Origin: Deltaproteobacteria bacterium
Lineage (GTDB): Bacteria; JADJOY01
Direction: 5' to 3'
Assembly (NCBI GenBank): GCA_016713535.1
Contig: JADJOY010000022.1
Location: forward strand, 147,957 to 211,956
DNA: 64,000 nucleotides
Both the position numbers and the translations under genes were made by a program. The notes below the pieces were generated by a model, which was not told where the DNA came from, searched no databases, and was given only the letters and a program-made list of their open reading frames with translations. Below are positions 28,258-36,795 of the stretch, piece by piece. Every line of letters starts with the position of its first letter. Position 1 is the stretch's first letter.

Positions 28258-29520
28258 GTGACACCCCGGGCGGCTCGCGGGAAGACCGTGGTCAAAGCCG
28301 GGGCCTGGCTAGCGATCGTGGCGATCGCTGGCGTCAACGCTTGTGGATCCGGCCAGCCAAGCGGCGCAACCGCTGGTGACTGCCGTCCCCCGCCGCCAGG
28401 GACCCGCACCGGCAACCTCGCACTACGGAGAGTCGCGACCGGATTCGCGCGTCCGGTCGACCTCGCGCCATTTCCTGGCGCGGGGCGTCGCTGGCTGATC
28501 GCCACCCAAGATGGCGCGATCCGCCTAGCCTCCGAGTCGGGATCGGACTCGGAGTTCTTGGATCTACGCTCCGCCGTCACCGTGGACCACGATTCCGGCC
28601 TCCTCGCCGTAGCTCTCGATCCCCACTTCCCCGCCGATTCACGCGTGTTCGTGCGCTACTCGATCGACTCGCCGCGCCAGACGGTGCTCGACGAGTTCCG
28701 GGTTCCACCAGACGACCCCACCCGCGTCGACACGGCAAGCGGACGACGCCTCGTGGCAATCGGCCGCGACACGCTCGGCCACGACGGCGGGAGCATCCTG
28801 TTCGGACCCGACGGCTTTCTCTACGTGACCGTCGGCGACGGCGGCCCGCTCGGCGACCCGAAGCGGAAAGCGCAGGATCTCGGCAAGCTCTCCGGCAAGG
28901 TCCTGCGACTCGACGTGGACAATGGCGATCCCTACCGGATTCCCGACTCGAATCCCTTCGTCGCGAAGCCTGGTGCGCGAGCCGAGATCTGGGCATCCGG
29001 ATTTCGGAACCCATGGCGAGCCAGCTTCGATCGCGAGAACGGCGACCTGTGGATAGCCGACGTCGGCGAGAACGAGCGCGAGGAGATCGACCGGGTCGAG
29101 GGCGGCTCGGCCGGCGGCCTCAACTTCGGCTGGAGCCGGTTCGAGGGAACGAAGTGCTTCGACGCGACGGCAGGCTGCGACTCCACCGGGCTGACGCCGC
29201 CGGCCCTCGAATACGAGCACATGGAGCCAGGGGGAGCGCCGCAGGGCGGACCATGTGCAGTCGTGGGTGGCCCGGTGTATCGCGGGTGTGCGATCCCCGA
29301 ACTTCGCGGTGCCTACTTCTACGGTGACTTCTGCGCTGGCTTCGTGAAGTCGATCCATTACCGAGATGGTGCGATCACGGACGAGCACGACTGGTCCGAC
29401 TCCTTTCGCAGGAGCGGCCTCGACTCCGTCTCGGCGTTCGCCGCCGATACGGACGGCGAACTCTACGTGGTCGACTACGCGGACGGCGACGTATTCCGGA
29501 TCGTCGCCGAGGGCTCGTGA
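28258..29520 (+). CDS. PQQ-type glucose/sorbosone dehydrogenase lipoprotein
   Basis: A 420-residue six-bladed propeller of the soluble glucose/L-sorbosone dehydrogenase (GSDH) family. The signal peptide WLAIVAIAGVNAC has the likely lipidated Cys in VNAC. Domain marks include GFARPVDLAPFPG, GHDGGSILFGPDGFLYVTVG, LSGKVLRLDVD, IWASGFRNPWRASFD and YYFGD-like GAYFYGDFC. Family members oxidise sugars or other aldoses with PQQ in the periplasm, but many bacterial copies lack a known substrate. It follows the FadL pair by 34 bases and is likely in the same transcript. Confidence 0.8.
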   Translation: MTPRAARGKTVVKAGAWLAIVAIAGVNACGSGQPSGATAGDCRPPPPGTRTGNLALRRVATGFARPVDLAPFPGAGRRWLIATQDGAIRLASESGSDSEFLDLRSAVTVDHDSGLLAVALDPHFPADSRVFVRYSIDSPRQTVLDEFRVPPDDPTRVDTASGRRLVAIGRDTLGHDGGSILFGPDGFLYVTVGDGGPLGDPKRKAQDLGKLSGKVLRLDVDNGDPYRIPDSNPFVAKPGARAEIWASGFRNPWRASFDRENGDLWIADVGENEREEIDRVEGGSAGGLNFGWSRFEGTKCFDATAGCDSTGLTPPALEYEHMEPGGAPQGGPCAVVGGPVYRGCAIPELRGAYFYGDFCAGFVKSIHYRDGAITDEHDWSDSFRRSGLDSVSAFAADTDGELYVVDYADGDVFRIVAEGS

Positions 29521-29527
29521 GCTCGGG

Positions 29528-30340
29528 CTACTTGCTCTTACGGGAAAAGAAGAGCTTCTGGGCGTTCGCGTAGAGGAACTTGTCGATCACGCCGTCGCGA
29601 AGCTTGAGCTCCTGGGCCTCCTGAAGGCACCGATCCATCGCCAGCACGGGATGGTCCGACGCGAACATGATCTTGTCCTGGCCGCGGGTGTTCATGAACT
29701 GGATCAACTCGGGCGGGAAGTACTTGGGGGCGTACGCGGACGTCATCATGTGCAGGTTCGCGTACTTCAGCATCAGCCGGATGGCGACGTTCCACCATGG
29801 ATCAGCGCCGTGGGCCATGACCAGCTTGAGCTCGGGAAAAAAGAGACACACTTCGTCGAGATAGATCGGATCCTGGCACTTCGCTGGCGCCGGAGGGCCC
29901 GGAATGCCAGTGTTCACCGAGACCGGGAGGTCCAGCTCGATGCACTTGGCATAGATCGGGTAGTAGACGCGGTCGTCCGGCGGTAAATTGATCATGAAGG
30001 GCGTCACCCGCGCGAGGACCAGGTTCTCGTTCCGGGCCAGCCCGTCGAGGATCCGCACGGCCTTCATTCCCTGCCGCGGGTCGAGGTACACCGAGAGCCC
30101 GAAGCGGTCCGGGTGCTTGCGTGCGAAGTCGAGCACGCGATCCTCGAGATTGTCTCCGACGCATGTCACGATCGCCTTCTCGACGCCGATCCGATCCATC
30201 AGATCCAGCGTCTCGGGGATCTCCCAGTTCTTGAACATCTGCTCGGCACGCTTGAAGTAATCCTCGGCCACCCGGACCAGGAAATCCGGCTTGCCGAGAG
30301 CGCCCATGTTGACGTTCACGAAGGCATCGATCGCACGCAT
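29528..30340 (-). CDS. Amidohydrolase family (TIM-barrel) protein
   Basis: A 270-residue amidohydrolase_2-type protein, related to decarboxylases and hydrolases such as ACMSD. Visible are VTPFMINLPPDDRVYYPIYA, VSVNTGIPGP, LKLVMAHGADPWWN (metal-site His) and IMFASDHPVLAMDR (catalytic Asp). The usual N-terminal HxH reads NVN here (DAFVNVN), so one metal site is altered. That argues for a changed mechanism or a single-metal enzyme. It follows the Hsd4A-like SDR by 24 bases and so falls under the KstR-type box at 31299. Its substrate is unknown. Confidence 0.75.
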   Translation of the reverse strand: MRAIDAFVNVNMGALGKPDFLVRVAEDYFKRAEQMFKNWEIPETLDLMDRIGVEKAIVTCVGDNLEDRVLDFARKHPDRFGLSVYLDPRQGMKAVRILDGLARNENLVLARVTPFMINLPPDDRVYYPIYAKCIELDLPVSVNTGIPGPPAPAKCQDPIYLDEVCLFFPELKLVMAHGADPWWNVAIRLMLKYANLHMMTSAYAPKYFPPELIQFMNTRGQDKIMFASDHPVLAMDRCLQEAQELKLRDGVIDKFLYANAQKLFFSRKSK

Positions 30341-30364
30341 CTTCGTCCTCCCCTCACCGCTCGT

Positions 30365-31276
30365 TCAAATGCTCACCGGCTCCAGCGGTGCCGCACCTGC
30401 GACGAGCTCCTCGATCACGGGGCCGAGCTCTGCCGGGCGCCAGCGCTCTGCCTTTTGTCGCGTCGGCCCGCGCCGCCAGCCATCCGCCAGGGTGATCCGC
30501 CCACCCGATACCTCGAAGACTCGTCCCGTCACCCCGGCGGACTCACGGCTACCGAGCCAGACCACCAGCGGAGACATGTTCTCAGGGGCCAGAAAATCGA
30601 AGGTACCGTCGTCGATCTCGACCTTGTCGAAGCCGATGCTCTCGGTCATCCGGGTACGAGCGGTCGGCGCGATCGCATTCACCGTGATGCCGTACCGAGA
30701 CAGCTCCTTGGCAGCGATCACCGTGAATGCCGCGATGCCCGCCTTCGCCGCGCCGTAATTGCTTTGTCCCGGGTTCCCGAAGATCCCGGAAACGGAGGCG
30801 GTGTTGATGATCCGGGCCTCGACCGGCTGCCCCGCCTTCGCGCGGTCTCGCCAGTGCTCGGCGGCGAAGTGACTAGGGCCGAAGGTCCCCTTGAGATGGA
30901 CGCGGATGACGGCATCCCATTCGGACTCCGTCATGTTGACCAGCATCCTGTCCCGCAGGATCCCGGCGTTGTTCACGAGCACGTCCAGCCGACCAAAGTG
31001 CTCGACGGCCGATCGAACGAGCCGCGAGGCGCCATCCCACGACGCGACGTCGTCGCCGTTGACGATGGCCGCTCCACCGCCCGCGCGGATGCTATCGACG
31101 ACCTCGCCAGCCGGACCACCGGAGGATCCGGACCCGTCTACGTCCGCTCCGATGTCGTTCACGACGACCTGGGCGCCCTCGCCGGCAAACATCAGAGCGT
31201 GCGCGCGGCCGATGCCGCGCCCAGCGCCCGTCACGATGACTACTCGCCCTTCGCAGATACCTGCCGCCACATCCAC
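30365..31276 (-). CDS. Short-chain dehydrogenase, Hsd4A/17beta-HSD4-like
   Basis: About 300 residues. The NAD-binding motif is TGAGRGIGRAHAL, followed by VLVNNAG and the active-site SVSGIFGNPGQSNYGAAK (Ser, YxxxK). The long form with an extended C-terminus (PLVVWLGSRESAGVTGRVF, then WRPAELGP) matches the dehydrogenase domain of 17beta-HSD type 4 and mycobacterial Hsd4A, which oxidise 3-hydroxyacyl-CoA thioesters in steroid side-chain degradation. It is a clear paralogue of the SDR at 59962-60867. The start is a GTG at 31276 or 31270; GGAGG fits the latter better. A KstR-type palindrome lies 22 bases upstream. Confidence 0.82.
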   Translation of the reverse strand: MDVAAGICEGRVVIVTGAGRGIGRAHALMFAGEGAQVVVNDIGADVDGSGSSGGPAGEVVDSIRAGGGAAIVNGDDVASWDGASRLVRSAVEHFGRLDVLVNNAGILRDRMLVNMTESEWDAVIRVHLKGTFGPSHFAAEHWRDRAKAGQPVEARIINTASVSGIFGNPGQSNYGAAKAGIAAFTVIAAKELSRYGITVNAIAPTARTRMTESIGFDKVEIDDGTFDFLAPENMSPLVVWLGSRESAGVTGRVFEVSGGRITLADGWRRGPTRQKAERWRPAELGPVIEELVAGAAPLEPVSI

Positions 31277-31298
31277 CTCCAGCGAAGCCGCGTGAGAC

Positions 31299-31312
31299 TA
31301 GAACACGTTTCA
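31299..31312. promoter_or_regulatory. KstR-type operator (TAGAACACGTTTCA)
   Basis: Matches the KstR consensus TNNAACNNGTTNNA at all fixed positions. It lies 22 bases upstream of the Hsd4A-like SDR. The 17 bases at 31296-31312 are identical to those at 48711-48727. Confidence 0.65.
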
Positions 31313-31361
31313 ATCGCGGACAAGCGGGTTGTCGGTCGACGTCTAGTGACGCGTGAGAGCG

Positions 31362-32057
31362 TCAGGAGTAGCGATCGTCACGCCACGGGCATGCGGTCGA
31401 GTAGCCACGCTGCTCCCAGAACCCAGGGCTGTCCGCCTCCAGCCACTCGATCCGCTCGATCCACTTGGCGCCTTTCCAGGCGTAAAGCTGCGGCGTGATC
31501 ATGCGAACGGGACCACCGTGTTCCCGCGCCAGGGGGATTCCATCCACACGGTGGGCGAGGAGCACGTCGGGCTCGAGGGCCTCGACGAGCGCGATGTTGG
31601 TCGAGTAGCCGTCGTACGCATGGCCCATCGCGTGACTCGCGCCCGCACTCGGACGAGCCAGAGCAGCGACGTCCGCGAAGCGCACCCCGACCCACGCCAT
31701 GTCCATCTTCGACCAGGTGGTCACGCAGTGGAGCCCGATGAAATCATTCCACGAGAGCGTCACCGCGTTCTCGACGGCGCCGTCGATTCGCAGCGTCCAG
31801 CGCTCGAGAGGCACGGCCGGATGATGACCCAGATCGAGGACCGGCCACTTCTCGACCGGGTGCTGACCGATCGGGAGCTTCGGCATGCCGTGTCGGTTCG
31901 ACCACCACCGCCTAAGGGCTCGGCATCGGACACCGACGGGGTCGCCTTCATCCTCGCCTCGAACCTGGCGCGTAGCTTCGTCCGCGCGGCTAACGATCTG
32001 TTCGAGCTTCCCCTCGCCTTCCGCCATGTCGCCCTCGACTGGTGATGCTCCATGCAT
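31362..32057 (-). CDS. Sulfite oxidase-like molybdopterin oxidoreductase
   Basis: About 231 residues, matching the molybdopterin-binding domain of the sulfite oxidase family. The conserved parts are EKWPVLDLGHHP, WTLRIDGAVENAVTLSW, the cysteine that would bind molybdenum in LHCVTTWSK, GVRFADVAALA, and EHGGPVRMITPQLYAWKGAKW. There is no signal peptide, so it is probably cytoplasmic. The substrate is unknown. The start may be the ATG at 32057 or one at 32027. It lies 6 bases after the enoyl-CoA hydratase gene and is likely in the same transcript. Confidence 0.82.
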   Translation of the reverse strand: MHGASPVEGDMAEGEGKLEQIVSRADEATRQVRGEDEGDPVGVRCRALRRWWSNRHGMPKLPIGQHPVEKWPVLDLGHHPAVPLERWTLRIDGAVENAVTLSWNDFIGLHCVTTWSKMDMAWVGVRFADVAALARPSAGASHAMGHAYDGYSTNIALVEALEPDVLLAHRVDGIPLAREHGGPVRMITPQLYAWKGAKWIERIEWLEADSPGFWEQRGYSTACPWRDDRYS

Positions 32058-32063
32058 CCACTT

Positions 32064-32845
32064 CTACCGACCGCGGAACCGCGGCTGACGTTTCTCCAGA
32101 AACGCCTGCACACCCTCCTGATAGTCGTCGCTCGAAAAGCAGGTGGCGATCAACTCTTCGACGGCTGTGTCCGAGAGCACACCCGGCGCATGCCGTCGGA
32201 CCGCGAGTCGGGCGTAGCGCAATGCGAGAGGCGCGTTCCGCGCGATCGAGGCCACCCACTCCTTCGTACGCTCGAGCAGATCGACGCTGGGCACCACGCG
32301 CTGCACGAGGCCGAGCGCGTGCGCCTCGGGGCCATACACGAACCGTCCGGTGAGCAGGAGCTCGAGAGCGACGCTCTCACCAGCGACCGCAACGAGTCGC
32401 TCGACGGCCTGATGCGGGTACGCGAGGCCCAGCTTGCCCGCAGGGATTCGAGGAAAGCTTCGTCAGAAGCGATGCGGAGGTCGCACGCGAAAGCGATGAG
32501 GCAACCACCGCCGAGACACGGCCCGCCAATCATCGCGATCGACGGCACCGCGAGTCGCTCGAGCACTCGAATCGTGTCGACGGCACCCTGGTCGTAGCGC
32601 CGTGCAAGCCCGGGGTCCGACCGCAGCTGAGCGAACTCACTGATATCGGCGCCAGCGATGAAGTTGCCGGCCGTCCCGGTGATCACGACGGCCCGAACCC
32701 CGTCCTGGTTGCCGAGCCACTCGAGCTTGGGCGGGATCTGCTCCCAGAGCGCGCGGGTCAGCGCACCCCGACTCTCGGGCCGGTCGAGCGTCAGCCAACC
32801 GATCGATCCATCGACTCGGGCGTGGAGTGCATCGACCTCGGTCAT
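32064..32845 (-). CDS. Enoyl-CoA hydratase/isomerase family protein, frameshifted
   Basis: Crotonase-fold protein of about 260 residues. The first part (WLTLDRPESRGALTRALWEQ, AVVITGTAGNFIAGADISEF, GGPCLGGGCLIAFACDLRIA) holds the oxyanion-hole loops. The second part (YGPEAHALGLVQRVVP, LLERTKEWVASIARNAPLAL, FLEKRQPRFRGR) is in another frame because of an indel near 32448-32456. Crotonase enzymes hydrate or isomerise enoyl-CoA esters in beta-oxidation. I chose the ATG at 32845 (MTEVDALHARVDG); the frame is open upstream without similarity. Confidence 0.85.
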
Positions 32846-33024
32846 GGGACTGCTCCTTTCGCCGCGGCCACCCACATCCAACTCGCCGCGGGCTGATTCT
32901 GCGTCGCACCGGAGAGGTCGGCAATCGCCTGGCGGACTGGCCGTTCCGCACCCGCTGTGATTCAAGCCCGGCCTCTGTCATTCTTGCCGGGCTCGAGGTT
33001 GCCGCGAACCACCGTGAGGTCCTC

Positions 33025-33531
33025 ATGTCCGAGCCGCCGTCGATCGCAGCCGATCAGTTCAAAGCGCTCATGGGCAGCTTCGCCGCCGGTGTCACCGTCG
33101 TGACCACCCGGGATCTCCATGGGAACCCCTGGGGGCTGACGGCGACGGCCTTCTCGTCACTGTCGCTCGATCCGCCGCTTTGCTTGGTCTGTATCGATCG
33201 GCGCACCGCCAGCCACAGACCGCTCGTCGACTCCGGGCGCTTCGCCGTCAGCATGCTCACCGATCAGCAGCAGGACCTGTCGAACCACTTCGCCAGCAAG
33301 CTCTCCGACAAGTTCGCGGGCGTGCCCTGGATCCCCGGCACGGTCACCGCGATTCCGGTTCTGAGCGAAGCCCTGGCGTGGATGGAGTGCTCGGTGGCCG
33401 CCATTCACGACGGTGGCGACCACGACATCTTCGTCGGCCGGATCCTGAGCGCCCACCTGCGTGACGGGAAGCCCTTGATCTACTGGCGCGGCGCGTACGC
33501 CGACCTCACCTCGCGACCCAAGGCCTGGTGA
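33025..33531 (+). CDS. Flavin reductase-like FMN-binding protein
   Basis: A 168-residue flavin reductase domain protein, the small component of two-component flavin monooxygenases such as HsaAB or HpaBC. Typical parts are FAAGVTVVTTRD, LTATAFSSLSLDPPLCLVCI, GRFAVSMLTDQQQDLSNHFA and ILSAHLRDGKPLIYWRGAY. It would supply reduced flavin to an oxygenase. HsaB of steroid A-ring degradation belongs here, but no HsaA-like partner is in view except perhaps the dehydratase-like protein at 42.4 kb. The ATG at 33025 follows GTGAGGTCCTC. Confidence 0.85.
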   Translation: MSEPPSIAADQFKALMGSFAAGVTVVTTRDLHGNPWGLTATAFSSLSLDPPLCLVCIDRRTASHRPLVDSGRFAVSMLTDQQQDLSNHFASKLSDKFAGVPWIPGTVTAIPVLSEALAWMECSVAAIHDGGDHDIFVGRILSAHLRDGKPLIYWRGAYADLTSRPKAW

Positions 33532-33553
33532 ACCCCACGCAGGAGGTGTCCTC

Positions 33554-34324
33554 GTGACGATGTCCGGTCGTGTGCACGGGAGGGTTGCGCTAGTCACCGG
33601 CGCAGCGTCGGGGCTCGGCGCTGCATCGGCGACGGCGCTGGCGAGAGAGGGCGCGCGGGTCCTCCTGACCGACGTCCAGGACGATCCGGGACAGGCACTC
33701 GCGACGTCGCTCGGCGAAGCCGCGCGCTACACCCGGCTCGACGTGACGCAGGAGGAGGACTGGTGTCGTGCGATCGGCTTCGCGATCGCGACGTTCGGTG
33801 CGCTCCACGTCCTCGTCAACAACGCCGGGATCGGAATGCTCGCCGACGTCGAGTCGACCTCACTCGAAGATTGGCGCCGCGTCCACGCCGTCAACCTCGA
33901 CGGTACGTTTCTGGGGTGCAAGCACGCAATTCCCGCGATCCGAGCGAGCGGCGGCGGATCGATCATCAACGTCTCGTCGATCTCCGGAATCGTCGCCGGC
34001 CACAACCTCGCGGCCTACAATTCGAGCAAGGCTGCCGTCCGTCACCTCACCAAGTCCGTCGCCCTTCACTGCGCGCGCACTGGCTCGCGGATCCGCTGCA
34101 ACTCGATCCACCCGACCTTCGTCGCGACACCGATCCTCGACGCAATGCTCCAGGCGACCGCCGACCCCGAAGCGGCCCGCCGTAAGCTCGCGTCCCAGAT
34201 CCCGCTCGGTGCGATCGGCGAACCCGACGACATCGCGTTCGCGGTGGTGTACCTCGCATCGGACGAGTCGAAGCTGATGACGGGCGCCGAGCTGGTCCTC
34301 GACGGCGGGCTGTCGGCCCGATGA
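33554..34324 (+). CDS. Short-chain dehydrogenase/reductase (hydroxysteroid dehydrogenase-like)
   Basis: A 256-residue classical SDR: TGAASGLGAASA (cofactor site), VLVNNAGIG, INVSSISGIVAGHNLAAYNSSK (Ser, YxxxK split here) and LMTGAELVLDGGLS. The pattern is close to 3beta/17beta- and 3alpha-hydroxysteroid dehydrogenases, which would fit the steroid theme, but many SDRs look alike. A perfect AGGAGGTG precedes the GTG at 33554; an ATG lies 6 bases later. It follows the flavin reductase by 22 bases and is probably in the same operon. Confidence 0.82.
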   Translation: MTMSGRVHGRVALVTGAASGLGAASATALAREGARVLLTDVQDDPGQALATSLGEAARYTRLDVTQEEDWCRAIGFAIATFGALHVLVNNAGIGMLADVESTSLEDWRRVHAVNLDGTFLGCKHAIPAIRASGGGSIINVSSISGIVAGHNLAAYNSSKAAVRHLTKSVALHCARTGSRIRCNSIHPTFVATPILDAMLQATADPEAARRKLASQIPLGAIGEPDDIAFAVVYLASDESKLMTGAELVLDGGLSAR

Positions 34325-34407
34325 GACCACCCCGACCCGGTTAGGCTGTTCCCGGGGGACCAAAGGTGGTTGCGCCCGCCTCGTCAGAGGTGGGATAAGA
34401 GGTCGCT

Positions 34408-35231
34408 ATGAACCGAACCACCCTTCGATCGACGCTCATCGCATTCGCGACCGCCTTCCTCCTCGCCAACGTCGCCACGGCGTTTGAAGAGGTCCGGGGC
34501 CCCTCGACTCGGATCCGAAGCTGCCGACGATCCCGGAACCGGGTGACATCCAGCTCTCGCCGGACGAGTGGGCGCAGGTCCAGAAGGGCGAAATCGTCGT
34601 GCAGATCATCGAGCGCAGCTCGGAGGATCGGCAGGCCCGCGCGATCGGCTACCTCAAGCACAACCCGAGTCAGCTCTTCGACGTCGCCACCGACTCCACC
34701 CTCGCACCTCGGCTCGTGCCGGAGGTCAGGAAGGTCGAAGTTCTGGAGCGCTCGAGCGGCTACAAGCGGTTCCACGGCGAGGCCGACTTCTCGATGGTGC
34801 TACCGATGTTCCAGTACACGATGTTGTCTGCATACAACGACACGCGCACCGGCCAAGCCTGGACCCAGGTCAAGGGCGATCTCGACAAGAACGAGGGCAG
34901 CCACGCGTTCTTCTGGGATCCGCAGCGCAAGGAGACGCTGGCGGTCTTCACCTACGACATGGCACTGAAGGGCATCCTCAGCATCGTGCCCGAGTGGGTC
35001 GTGATCCGGATCGCGAGCCGCACCCTCCCTGACTTTCTCCACAACCTCGACAGCATCATCGACACCGTCTACGCCGAGGACGTCCCCCGCGCCGAGCGGG
35101 TAGCGCTGGAGTGGAAGGGGCTATCCGGACGCCTCGAAGGCGGCCAGCTCGCGAGCCGGGTCTGGCAGGGTCCGATCGCAGTCGCGTCGAGGGCGAGCAA
35201 GGCGCCGGCGGCAGCGACCCCAGACGAGTAG
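34408..35231 (+). CDS. Exported START/SRPBCC-like domain protein, frameshifted
   Basis: About 274 residues. A signal peptide ([17 protein letters not shown]) starts the protein. A frameshift in GGGGCCCC (34496-34503) separates it from the main domain, which begins [20 protein letters not shown]. The domain ([55 protein letters not shown]) looks like a polyketide cyclase/START-type lipid-binding fold, ending with [17 protein letters not shown]. It probably binds a hydrophobic ligand in the periplasm. The assignment is by eye only. Confidence 0.6.
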
Positions 35232-35271
35232 CTCGGCTCTTCGTCGGCCCCGCCGCGGGGGCGACGAAGCC

Positions 35272-35308
35272 AAACGGCCTGGCTGGATCCATCCAGCCAG
35301 GCCGTTTT
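35272..35308. terminator. Bidirectional rho-independent terminator
   Basis: A perfect 17-bp inverted repeat, arms at 35272-35288 and 35291-35307, with A-run on one side and TTTT on the other. It lies between the convergent START-like gene and thiolase gene and should end transcripts from both directions. Confidence 0.9.
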
Positions 35309-35312
35309 GATT

Positions 35313-35334
35313 CCCGCCCCGTCGACGGGGCGGG
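35313..35334. repeat. Perfect 22-bp GC palindrome
   Basis: CCCGCCCCGTC directly followed by its reverse complement GACGGGGCGGG, lying 4 bases after the bidirectional terminator and 8 bases before the thiolase stop codon. It may add to termination of the plus-strand transcript or be a protein site. Its role is unknown. Confidence 0.6.
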
Positions 35335-35342
35335 ACTCGGCG

Positions 35343-36574
<1,232 letters not shown>

Positions 36575-36795
36575 CGGATCTCCCTTGTGCCGGGTCACCG
36601 CCCACGGAGTCGGAGCCCGGGCCTGAATGGTGGCTGGCCGGGAAACATAGCAGAGCGGCGCGGGCCGCGGGACAGCTGGCGGGCCGTTCGCGGTTGTACC
36701 GCTCGGACGGCAAGGTTACGTTAGATTTCCTTTATCTCTCGGCTTTCCCTGATCCCTCAGCCGCCGCGACCTCGCGACGGAGGTCCATCCGACTC

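Noticed and set aside
32965-32993. Inverted repeat AGCCCGGC...GCCGGGCT between enoyl-CoA hydratase and flavin reductase as an operator
   Set aside because: Eight-bp GC-rich arms with a 13-base loop are expected by chance in DNA this GC-rich, and the site does not match the KstR or FadR patterns.
35069-35342. Long C-terminal extension of the thiolase
   Set aside because: It is a frameshift product. Restoring one base gives the normal thiolase end IATIIERV and a stop at 35343.
36694-36795. N-terminal extension of sucA starting at 36694
   Set aside because: The extension has no family similarity; the ATG at 36796 starts right at the conserved [12 protein letters not shown] region.
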